From Lepus europaeus (lineage: Eukaryota > Chordata > Mammalia > Lagomorpha > Leporidae), in NCBI RefSeq assembly GCF_033115175.1, contig NC_084836.1, positions 83,294,253 to 83,358,252 on the forward strand: a stretch of DNA of 64,000 nt, given 5' to 3'. Below are positions 21,726 through 31,267 of the stretch, in pieces. The position numbers and the translations under genes are program-made. The stretch's first letter is position 1; each line of letters starts with the position of its first letter. The notes beneath the pieces are model-generated. The model searched no databases, was not told the DNA's origin, and worked only from the letters and a program-made list of their open reading frames with translations.

Positions 21726-21850
21726 CCCTCCCTCCCTCCCTCATCTCTAATTCTGACTTTCAAATGAATGGATAAATGTTTAAAAAAAAATCAATGGGAG
21801 ATGCTGCCACCAACTCCAGCACCTGTCTGGGAGCCAGGGGCTGCCAGGCA
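21365..21850. repeat. 66-bp-period tandem duplication, second copy split by a SINE
   Basis: CAATGGGAGATACTGCCATC at 21365 and CAATGGGAGATG at 21431 are 66 bp apart. After the SINE, CAATGGGAGATGCTGCCACC recurs from 21792 and continues CAACTCC-G-ACCTG, GGGAGCCAGGGG, in parallel with the first copy. Confidence 0.8.
21443..21790 (+). repeat. C-SINE (CSINE2-like) near exon 9 acceptor
   Basis: GGGGCCGGCGCTGCGGTGTA head, (CT)n at 21690-21722, A-rich tail. Flanking CAATGGGAGATG duplicates the target. It begins 89 bp inside the intron, antisense to PCSK2. Confidence 0.93.
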
Positions 21851-22098
21851 TGGGCAGTGATGTACCCAGGGAAGGCTCTGCCCAGGGAGGGTCCGGATTT
21901 GGACTCCTTCATCAGCCGAATCCATGACTGAATTCACTGTCTATACTGGAGACCACACGCTTCTGGTGGGCACCACAGGAAATATTTTTTCAGGAAGGAC
22001 CCAATATAAACAGCCACCTGAGTTTGCAATTTAAGCTGGGATAACATGATTAAAAAAAGCTGGAAAACATTCTGTGGTTTAAAAACAGGCTGCTTTTC

Positions 22099-22424
22099 TT
22101 TTTTTTAAAAGATTTATTTTATTTATTTGAAAGACAGAGTTACAGAGAGAGGTAGAGACAGAGAGAGAGGTCTTCCATCTGCTGGTTCACTCCCCAGATG
22201 GCTGCAATGGCTGGAGCTGCACCCATCCAAAGCCAGGAGCCAGGAGCTTCTTCTGGGTCTCTCACGTGGGTGCAGGGGTTCAAGGACCTGGGCCATCTTC
22301 TACTGCTCTCCCAGTCCATAGCAGAGAGCTGGAAGAGGCGCAGCAGGGACTAGACCCGGTGCCCATATTGGATGCTAGTGCTTCAGGCCAGGGCATTAAC
22401 CCGTTGCGCCACAGCGCCGGTCCC
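22099..22424 (-). repeat. C-SINE (CSINE2-like)
   Basis: Reverse element with a perfect 16-bp target duplication AAACAGGCTGCTTTTC (22083-22098 and 22425-22440). Confidence 0.95.
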
Positions 22425-22616
22425 AAACAGGCTGCTTTTCAAAAAAATTGTAAAGATAGCACATACTCACTGTAAAAAAGTCAAAGTATATGAAAGGAAA
22501 ATGAAAAGAAATCCCTCTAGAGGTAGTTATTATTATCCCTTTCCTAGACATTTTTCAGCCACAATGGAAGTGTATGTGTATACATGTTTGTATTTAGCAA
22601 TATAAGATATGTAAGG

Positions 22617-23304
22617 GGCTGGCGCTGTGGTGTAGTGGGTAAAGCCGCCGCCTGCAGTGTCGGCATCCCATATGGGCACCAGTTCTAGTCCTGGCTGCTC
22701 CACTTCTGATGCAGCTCTCTGCTATGGCCTGGGATAGCAGTAGGAGATGGTCCAAGTCTTTGGGCCCCTGCACCCATGTGAGAGACCTGGAAGAAGCTCC
22801 TGGCTCCTGGCTCCTGGCTCCAGATCAGCTCAGCTACGGCTGTCAAGGCCACTTGGGGAGTGAACCAGCAAATGGAAGACCTCTCTCTCTCTCTCTTTCT
22901 CTGCCTCTCTGTAACTTTGCCTTTCAAATAAAATAAATCTTTTTTTTTTTTTTTTGACAGGCAGAGTGGACAGAGAGAGAGACAGAGAGAAAGGTCTTCC
23001 TTTTGCTGTTGGTTCACCCTCCAATGGCCGGCGCGGCCGGCATGTTGTGGCCGGCGCACCGCGCTGATCCAAAGGCAGGAGCCAGGTGCTTTTCCTGGTC
23101 TCCCATCGGGTGCAGGGCCCAAGCACTTGGGCCATCCTCCACTGCACTCCCGGGCCACAGCAGAGAGCTGGCCTGGAAGAGGGGCAACCGGGACAGAATC
23201 CGGCGCCCCGACCGGGACTAGAACCCGGTGTGCCGGTGCCGCTAGGCAGAGGATTAGCCTGTTGAGCCACGGCGCCAGCTAAAATAAGTCTTTAAAAAAA
23301 ACAC
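22617..23304 (+). repeat. C-SINE host, interrupted
   Basis: Forward element 22617-22940 continued by its tail at 23281-23304; duplication ATGTAAGG at 22609-22616 and 23305-23312. A reverse C-SINE sits in its A-rich tail. Confidence 0.9.
22941..23280 (-). repeat. C-SINE (young), nested in the tail of another
   Basis: Reverse element beginning with a T run and GACAGGCAGAGTGGACAG and ending GAGCCACGGCGCC. Flanked by AAAATAAATCT (22930-22940) and AAAATAAGTCT (23281-23291). Confidence 0.92.
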
Positions 23305-23472
23305 ATGTAAGGTATTTATAATAGAGACATAGTTACATATCATATATATGTTTACATAAATGACATGTAGATACCTTTTACCCAAATTACATAAAATTCT
23401 TATATATGTGTATATATATTTCTTCTTTATCCTATTAGATAATACTGGATTACTTAGAATTTCAAAACTTTC

Positions 23473-23757
23473 TTTTAATAACTTAAAAGACAGAGTGAGA
23501 GTGAGAGAGATCCCATCTGCTGGTTCACTCCTCAAATGCCCACAACAACCCTTGGTTAGGGCCAAAGCTGGAAGCTGAATTGAGATCTCCCACAGGTGGC
23601 AGGAACCGGAACACCTGACTCACCATGGCCACCTCCTAGGGTCTGTACAAGCAGGAAGCGGCATTTCGGGCGGATCTGGAGCTTGAACCCTGGCACTCTG
23701 ACATAGGATGCGGGCATCTTAATGGAAATCTTAATAGCTAGGCTAAGTGAACACCCT
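23473..23757 (-). repeat. C-SINE, old
   Basis: TTAAAAGACAGAGTGAGAG, CCATCTGCTGGTTCACTCC and a reverse head with TAGCTAGGCTAAGTGAACA. Confidence 0.75.
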
Positions 23758-23766
23758 TACAATGCC

Positions 23767-24097
23767 TTTTTTCTTTTTTAAGATTTATCTGTTTATCTGA
23801 AAGTCAGAGTTACAGAGAAAGGAGAGATAGAGAGAGAGGTCTTCCATCTGCTGGTTTACTCCTCAAATGACCGCAATGGCCGGAGCTGCACCAATCTGAA
23901 GCCAGAAGCCAGGAGCTTCTTCCGGGTCTCCCATGTGGGTGCAGGGGTCCAAGGACTTGGGCCATCTTCTACTGCTTTCCCAGGCCACAGCAGAGAGCTG
24001 GATCAGAAGTGGAGCAGCCGGGTCTTGAACTGGCACCCATATGAGATGCTGGCACTGCAGACAATGGCTTTATCCGCTATACCACAGTGCTGGCCCT
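23767..24097 (-). repeat. C-SINE
   Basis: Complete reverse element ending TACCACAGTGCTGGCCC; flanks AATGCCTTTT and AATGCTTTT resemble a target duplication. Confidence 0.9.
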
Positions 24098-24556
24098 AAA
24101 ATGCTTTTAAATGTAGTATTATATGACATTGTCCCTGTGTGAATGAACACCAAATATAAGAGGGAAGTCTTATGTGGTCAAGTAAAGCATACATAACGAT
24201 ATGTACAATGGTCACTACCACATGCTATTTACTTATACAGGGCAAGCTTTGTCAGAAGTGCCTACAGTTAGTGTTGCTCTTCTGCTCCAACCATATTTTC
24301 AGCATTCTTACCTTCTGTCTCCCTTTTCCCTACCTCTGTGGGTCGTCTCCTTTCTACTTCAAGAACCCTGGATTGGGCCACGGGCCTCCTGCTTCCTACT
24401 TTCTCACCCCCAGAGCATTGGCCTTGGGGCCTGGGAGGGCAGGAGAGGGTCAGATGTGCAACCTCCCTCCACTCCCCAGCCTGGCCCCAGGGGCTCCGGG
24501 CCACTGTAAAGCCAGAAGACAAAAGGCATTGGCAGAGGAAATCTGTCCCTGCGTGG

Positions 24557-24571
24557 CCACCAGGGGGCCAC
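24557..24571 (+). promoter_or_regulatory. Candidate CTCF motif
   Basis: With the preceding TGG the site reads TGGCCACCAGGGGGCCAC, differing from the CTCF core TGGCCACCAGGGGGCGCT only near the end. Unique, non-SINE sequence. Confidence 0.5.
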
Positions 24572-24857
24572 ATTCCTGCCGCAGAAGTTAAGGGCAGAGA
24601 CAGCAGCAGCAGGAGAGACGACTGGATTGCTGCCAGGTTCCCCTGACGTTTCCAATCGTTGCTAATGAGAGTGGGAGTTAATTAGCCCTTGATGGATAAG
24701 GTTGCTAAGTCAACAAGCATCGATTCAGCCACTGGCTGAGAATCGTCCTCAGCATCTTGGTAAATCGATACCAGGATACTCCACCTCTACAAGCAGGTGC
24801 TCTCAGAAACCAGACGGGGGAGCGGGGTCACCCCACAGCAGGTGTGGAGGATCACAC

Positions 24858-24902
24858 ACAGCACCCTCAAGATCAAGATCAAGATCAAGAAACAGCACCC
24901 TC
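24858..24902 (+). repeat. (GATCAA)n between ACAGCACCCTC direct repeats
   Basis: Nearly four GATCAA hexamers (24868-24890) with ACAGCACCCTC on both sides (24858-24868, 24892-24902). Confidence 0.85.
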
Positions 24903-25044
24903 TGAAAGTGAAACTGACGGGAGTCAGGATGAATGGGGGAGACTGACCATCTGCAGAACTCCCCAGAACCAGTCCACACCAGGCTGCTTGTGAGGCCAAG
25001 AAACCTTTGCTGAAATCAGCACCCAGGTGACCTTGTCTTGGCAC

Positions 25045-25540
25045 AGGGAGTGTAGTAGATCGACTGGAATGTCAAATTTTCACAATTCCCTGTAGGCGCA
25101 CCCTTTGAGATATGACCTTGAAGCCCTGCCTATGAAGAGAAGTCAGTTTCCTACCCCTTCAAAGCAGGCTGGCCTTGTGTCCTGCTTTGGCCAACAGAAC
25201 GGGGTGGAGAGATTCTGAGTCAGTCCCCAGCAGAGGTCTCAAGAAGCCCCGTGGACTTCTGCTGTCTCTCCTATGCCTGGGTTAGCCTGCCCTTGATAAG
25301 AGACAGAGCCCAGGCGAAGTCCCCGCCCCAGCTGACAGCCCATCACTGCCAGCCATGCGAGGGAGGAAGTCCTAGACCAGCCCGCCTCTGGCTCAGCCTC
25401 CAGCTGACTACAGGTGTGTGAGTGCGGCCAGCTGAGTTTAGCCAAGACTGGTGCAGGTCAGCAGAGCAACCCAGCTAACTGTCGACCACAAGCAAAACGA
25501 ATGGTTAGTCTTTTAAACTACTGAATTCTGGGGTAGATCC
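25045..25540 (+). repeat. MLT1-type MaLR LTR remnant
   Basis: GATATGACCTTGAAGCCC, CTGCTTTGGCCAACAGAAC, TGACAGCCCATCACTGCCAG, CCAGCTGACTACAGG and TTAAACTACTGAATTCTGGG keep the order of MLT1 LTRs. No internal genes. Confidence 0.65.
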
Positions 25541-25984
25541 GCAGAGAGCCTGTTTCTGGGTGAGCAGCAAAGGGTTTGTTCTGGACTGGAAGACTTGTCC
25601 AAATACAGTTCTTTTTTCCCTGGGAATGTTAAACTTTGTTTTCCAGAATCAGAATACACACTTGAGGCCATGATAATTATATCTTGGCTTCTGATGATTG
25701 AGTTTTGGGGCCAAATAGTCCCTAGCTTCCTGGGGGAAGATGGGTCTACAAGGAGAAAAATCCTAATTCTGGGGACAGAAATGAGTGGGGAAGAGCAGCC
25801 GTAGCAGGGCTGAGAGCTGACAGCAGGCGGAGCTGTGACCCGCACCCCTGCCCACGCTTCCTTTTTAACCTGATGTCCTCCCATCCAGTCTGACCTCCGG
25901 CTTCACCTGGACAAGAGCTTGGCAGAAACGGAGCCAGAACAACCATGACCCACATTCCAGTCATCAACAGATACAGGGTCCAGT

Positions 25985-26095
25985 GGAAGAAATGAAGGGT
26001 GACGATCACAGCAAGCATTCCTATGGCGCCTACTGTGTGCGTTAAGTATTTCACATAGTGAGCTACTGAATCCTCACAGCAACAGTAGATACATG
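25985..26095 (+). repeat. L2/MIR-like remnant
   Basis: GCGCCTACTGTGTGCGTTAA, TATTTCACATAGTG and AATCCTCACAGCAAC keep the familiar order of a mammalian-wide repeat 3' end. Confidence 0.45.
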
Positions 26096-26129
26096 AAAGA
26101 TCAAACCCTTCAGAAGAACTCAACAAACT

Positions 26130-26130
<1 letters not shown>

Positions 26131-26168
<38 letters not shown>
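26131..26168 (+). repeat. Poly(A) tract, 38 bp
   Basis: Uninterrupted A38 not attached to any recognisable retrotransposon body to its left except a possible L2/MIR fragment; its origin is unclear. Confidence 0.95.
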
Positions 26169-26170
<2 letters not shown>

Positions 26171-26211
26171 AAGAGGAGGGAAAAAAACCTTAGGTTAAAA
26201 GTTAGGTTTTA

Positions 26212-26553
26212 GGCCGGCGCCGCGGCTCACTAGGTTAATCCTCCGCCTTGCGGCGCCGGTACACCGGGTTCTAGTCCCGGTCGGGGCACTGATCCTGTCC
26301 CGGTTGCCCCTCTTCCAGGCCAGCTCTCTGCTGTGGCCAGGGAGTGCAGTGGAGGATGGCCCAAGTTCTTGGGCCCTGTACCCCATGGGAGACCAGGAGA
26401 AGCACCTGGCTCCTGCCATCGGATCAGCGCGGTGCGCCGGCCACGGCGCGCCAACCGCGGCAGCCATTGGAGGGTGAACCAACGGCAAAAGGAAGACCTT
26501 TCTCTCTGTCTCTCTCTCTCACTGTCCACTCTGCCTGTCAAAAAAAAAAAAAA
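26212..26553 (+). repeat. Young C-SINE (CSINE2)
   Basis: GGCCGGCGCCGCGGCTCACT head, GGTTCTAGTCCCGGTCGGGG, CACTCTGCCTGTC and an A tail. Perfect 15-bp duplication AAAAGTTAGGTTTTA at 26197-26211 and 26554-26568. Confidence 0.97.
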
Positions 26554-27004
26554 AAAAGTTAGGTTTTAAATAAGCCTGCAGGTCTCCGGAGAGTCACAGA
26601 TGAAGAATGGATGCACTGGAAAGACACACCACGTTCCTGAGCATCCCAGAGGCACCACTCTCCCTTACGTCAATTTATAATTTTAACTTGATCCTAATAC
26701 CCAAACTTTATACACAGAGATTCATTCAGGCTAAGATGGCCACATCTGGGAGTTCAACAGCAGGGTTTTTGTCCAGGAACAAGTGGTAAAGCAGTCAAAA
26801 ATGCAAATGGGGCAAGGGAGATTAGGAAGTTTGTGACCTTGGAGCTGGGAGCCTGCCCCGTGGAGGGAGCTGGGCTGCAGAGGGTAGGGCTGTGGGCTGG
26901 GGAGCTCCACCCTTACTCTGATGTATGCTCCATGACCGTAATGGCAGTCAGACCTTCCCACGCTGCCTGTATTGCAATTGTCTCCTTGCTTTACTCCACT
27001 TCTG

Positions 27005-27041
27005 CTCTTTCTTTCTTTCTTTCTTTCTTTTTTTTTTTTTA
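27005..27041 (+). repeat. (TTTC)n followed by poly(T)
   Basis: Six TTTC units then a T run. It looks like a reverse A-tail, but no SINE body follows. Confidence 0.9.
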
Positions 27042-27336
27042 AGAATGCAAGTGCATTTAGGTGATATTAGGTAAATTTTCACCAAATGCAAACTTTTCAA
27101 CCAGGCATTAAATTCTTGTCCAGGAGCGAGATTCACCCCCTGCACTGAGCGCACTGTTGGAGACAATTTTGGTGGTCATGACTCTGTGCCTGTGTGTGGC
27201 TAGCATCTAGTGGGTAGAGGCCAGGGATGTACCTACAGCAAAGAATTCACCTGCTCAAAGTATCAATGGTATGAAGTTGAGAAACCCTGGCTCTAATGTA
27301 ACGGTAAAGAGTCGCGAGCTGGAACTTGCTGGTTCC

Positions 27337-27705
27337 AAACATGTCTTAGTTTGTTTTCTGCTGCTATAACAGAACATACGAGACCAGGTGAGTTCTAAAG
27401 AATGGATGTTTATTTTGGATCGTGGATCTGGAGGTTGGAAAGTCTCAGAGTGTGGTGCTGGCATCTCGTCAGCCTCTGTTGAGGGCCCCCTAGTGGAAGG
27501 GCAAGTGAGTGAGTGTGAAAGGGCAAAACACGAGGGCGAGTTGCTTTGTAAGGGCTTGTTCGAGCAGTCACTGATCTGATCCGCAAGAACTGTATTCATT
27601 CCTCTTAACAAACCAATTACCTCTTAAAGTCTACCTCTCAATGGCAATCAAATTTCAACTCGAACTTTGGAAGAGCAAGATCATATTCATACCAGAGCAA
27701 CGTGT
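27337..27705 (-). repeat. MaLR-type LTR, reverse
   Basis: GTCTTAGTTTGTTTTCTGCT, GCTATAACAGAACATACGAG and GGAGGTTGGAAAGTCTCAGA are the reverse 3' end of an MST/MLT1-like LTR; it continues to about 27705. Confidence 0.65.
27484..27496 (-). promoter_or_regulatory. Candidate CTCF motif inside the LTR
   Basis: On the minus strand CCACTAGGGGGCC matches the CTCF core. It lies in the MaLR LTR. Confidence 0.4.
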
Positions 27706-27741
27706 AAGCTAAAGTAACCTCTTACAAATTCAAAACTTCTT

Positions 27742-27770
27742 TTTTTTTTTTTTTGACAGGCAGAGTGGAC

Positions 27771-27805
<35 letters not shown>

Positions 27806-28075
27806 TCTTCCTTTACGTTGGTTCACCCTCCAATGGCCGCCATGGCCAGCGCACCACACTGATCCGAAGCCAGGAGCCAGGTGCTTCTCCTGGTCTCCCA
27901 TGCGGGTGCAGGGCCCAAGCACTTGGGCCATCCTCCACTGTGTTCCTGGGCCACAGCAGAGAGCTGGCCTGGAAGAGGGGCAACCGGGAAAGAATCCAGC
28001 ACCCCGACTGGGACTAGAACCCGGTGTGCCGGCACCACAGGCGGAGGATTAGCCTATTGAGCCGCGGCACCGGCC
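27742..28075 (-). repeat. Young C-SINE
   Basis: Reverse element with perfect 18-bp duplications ACAAATTCAAAACTTCTT (27724-27741, 28076-28093). Confidence 0.97.
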
Positions 28076-28424
28076 ACAAATTCAAAACTTCTTAGAGGTT
28101 CATGCAGATCTTGTATTTTGCTCATCATACAGAAATTTTAGCAATCTCTCACCATCAGCCCAAGTGAAGTTCTAGCTGGCGATGGGTACGGTTGGTTTCC
28201 TGTGCCCCCGGCACATGGCCTGCCTCCCAGAGGGAGAAAATCTCACTTGGAGGGGCTTGAGGCTCCACCTAGTCAATGGGTGGTGACCCAGGTTAACGAG
28301 CAGAACAAGCCCTGTGGTCCAGTGGTGGGATGGCTGTGTAGTTACCTGGGGAAACAGGCCAGGGAGAGTCGCCTTTTCCCAAATGCTCAATTATAGTTCT
28401 TTGTACTTCCAATCACCTTGGCAT

Positions 28425-28786
28425 GTTTTATTTTTTATTTTTTAATTTTTTTATTTTTGACAGGCAGAGTGGACAGTGAGAGAGAGAGACAGAGAGAAAG
28501 GTCTTCCTTTTGCAGTTGGTTCACCCTCCAATGACCGCCGCGGCCGGTGCGCTGCGGCCGGCGCACCGCACTGATCCGAAGGCAGGAGCCAGGTTCTTAT
28601 CCTGGTCTCCCATGGGGTACAGGGCCCAAGCACTTGGGCCATCCTCCACTTCACTCCCGGGCCATAGCAGAGAGCTGGCCTGGAAGAGGGGCAACCGGGA
28701 TAGAATCCGGCACCCTAACCGGGGCTAGAACCCGGTGTGCCGGCGCCGCAAGGCGGAGGATTAGCCTGTTGAGCCACGGTTCCGGC
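28425..28786 (-). repeat. Young C-SINE
   Basis: Reverse element with T-rich start and GAGCCACGGTTCCGG end; duplication CACCTTGGCAT at 28414-28424 and 28787-28797. Confidence 0.95.
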
Positions 28787-29410
28787 CACCTTGGCATCTT
28801 AATACAACATTGATGTACTTTTAAAAAGTTATTGTATTTTATACCATGAAAATAATATTCACTGTAGAATAATTGGGATATATAGACTGTAGAAAATAAA
28901 ATTCTTTCTAATGTTCCATGAATAGATAATCTCATGGTATTTTGTGGATTCCTGCCAGTTTTATATATAAATGCAAAGTCTAAGAACAGATACAAAAATA
29001 AAGTTGGGCTCATAAAATGCATCCACTTTCTCGGCCTTCTTCGAATGTGTTTCTCACTATTATACAGTTAACATTGCCTTATGAGATTAATACCCTTCTA
29101 TATCATAATATTTTATCAGTCTTATTAAATAGCCATTCCATAACTTACTTATTTTCTTAGGTATACATGGCTGATTGTTTCTAGTTTTTTAAAGTGCGTT
29201 ATGTTTAAAATGAATGTAACCTTACAAATGTCTTCACATTTTTGTTTATTTCCTCGGGTAGAATTTCTAAAAGAGGTAATTTTGGATGAAAAGGAATGAA
29301 TGTTTGATGATTCTCAATCTATATTATTGCTCTATAAAGTTCATTAACGATTTATATTTTTAACAGGATTGCAGTACATCTGGGTCAGGATTTAGGATTA
29401 CTACTCTTTT

Positions 29411-29736
29411 TTTAAAAGATTTATTTTATTTATTTGAAAGACAGAGTTACAGAGAGAGATAGAGACACAGAGAGAGGTCTTCCATCCACTGGTTCACTCC
29501 CCAGATGATCACAATGGCTGGAGCTGCGCCAATCTGAAGCCGGGAGCCAGAAGCTTCTTCCAGGTCTCCCACGTGGGTGCAGGGGCCCAAGGACTTGGGC
29601 CATCTTCTACTGCTATCCCAGGCCATAGCAGAGAGCTGCATCAGAAGAGGAGCAGCCAGGACTAGAACTGGTGCCCATATGGGATGCTGGCACTTCAGGC
29701 CAGGGCCTTAACCCGTTGTGCCACAGTGCTGGCCCC
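29411..29736 (-). repeat. C-SINE (CSINE2-like)
   Basis: Reverse element; duplications AGGATTACTACTCTTT (29395-29410) and AGGATTACTGCTCTTT (29737-29752), one mismatch. Confidence 0.95.
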
Positions 29737-29767
29737 AGGATTACTGCTCTTTAAAAATAATTTTGCC

Positions 29768-29797
29768 GGGGCCGGTGCTGTGTTCAGTGGGTTAATG
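29768..29797 (+). repeat. C-SINE head fragment
   Basis: Only the first 30 bases or so (GGGGCCGGTGCTGTG, AGTGGGTTAA) remain before unrelated sequence. Confidence 0.6.
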
Positions 29798-30957
29798 AAG
29801 GGATGTGAGGTTCTCCAGAGAGGCCAAATTAAGAATGGAGCAGTTGTCCTTATCCTTGACTCAAACCCTTGACTTGAGGCATGTCCCATGGCACCTGTGG
29901 CTGTCTCTGTTATGTCCTGGCTTACAGGTGGCAATGAATGTCTCTGATGTCTGAGGTGCTGTCCACTTGGCCCAGAGGGGTCATTTCCTTGGTAGAGCCT
30001 GAGGGTGGAGTGACCAGCTGTCTGGTTTTGATCAGGGTTCAGAGCCCTCCTGGGACACAGGAAGTCCAGGGTAGACAGGGACAGTTGACACCCTCCAGCC
30101 TTCTCTTCTCTTTCCTCTGCAGCCCAGAACAGCACCGGCTCCTGCAGAGGCACAGCCGCAGACTCCTTACTGCAGCTGCCCTGTTCGCGTGCACACCTTC
30201 CTGTGGCTCTCGGAGGATTCCGGATCACCCCTTGGCAGGAGGCATTCATTGCCGGCCAGAGCCCTGGCACTCGGAGCCCTGGGCGTCCGACCCACGCTCT
30301 GATTAAATTCCAGCAGGCAGCAGGAGGGCCTCACAGTGCCCACACCTGATTAATCACCGTCTCCCCGGGCAGCCCTTAGCCCCAGCCCCTCCTTCCTGGA
30401 TGGTGGCTTTGGAGCCACTCTCTGGCAGGTGGCCCCTGCCCATACATTCCAGCCCCAAGAGCTGTGATCTGTGCTGGTGTCCTTTGCAACCCCTGAGGAG
30501 TAAACAATCGATGCTTTGTACCTTAGACAACCTTGAGGAGTGATGAATAAGAAGCTGGGGTGTTGTCCCCAGAGTCAGCCAAGCACGGGCCAGGGTGGCC
30601 CCCAGGGGCTGCATGTCCTCCAGATGGGGAAAGAAGTTCATGAATCGGTCATCACCTCCCAGGCCCTCCAGGTCTGACTCCCCCTGAATGGCTGCTCTTT
30701 GTTCTCCACCAGTCTTGTTGCAATGGCTGCGTCCTTCCCTCCAACACAAAATGCATGGTGTCTTATTGATCATCGGGTGTCATGACAGGAGTCTCTGTCA
30801 CTCATATCCCAAGTATAACGTGACAAAGGCTTTAGCTTGTAAACTCAACATGTAGACTGGAAAATTAAAGGCAAAAATATTAAAAATATTAAGCAAAGGG
30901 AAAAAAAGTTTGTTCTTTTCCTTTCTTCTTGTCTGTTTGCCTCAAGAATTTATTGAG

Positions 30958-31267
30958 GGGCTGGTGCTGTGGTGTAGTAGGTTAAGCTTCTGCCTGAAGC
31001 ACCAGCATCCCATATGGGTGCAGGTTCGAGTCCTGGCTGCTCCGTTTCTGATCCAGTTCTTTGCTAATGGCCTGGGAAAGCAGTGGAAGATGGCCCAAGT
31101 GCTTGGGCCCCTGCCACCCACATGGGAGACCTGGAAGAAGCTCCTGGCTCCTGGCTTTGGATTGGCACAGCTCTGGCCATTGTGGCCATTTGGGGTGTGA
31201 GCCAGTGGATGGAAGATCTTTCTCTCTCTCTCTCTCTCTAACTCTTTCAAATAAATAAATAAATCTT
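30958..31267 (+). repeat. C-SINE (CSINE2-like)
   Basis: GGGCTGGTGCTGTGGTGTAG head, perfect B box GGTTCGAGTCC, (CT)n and AATAAATAAATAAATCTT tail; flanks AATTTATTGAG and AATTCATTGAG. Confidence 0.94.

Noticed and set aside
26333..26569. Recurring ORFs with motifs such as GGWPK-LGPCT and RPFSLSLS
   Set aside because: They recur in nearly every C-SINE in either orientation and are translations of the SINE body, not genes.
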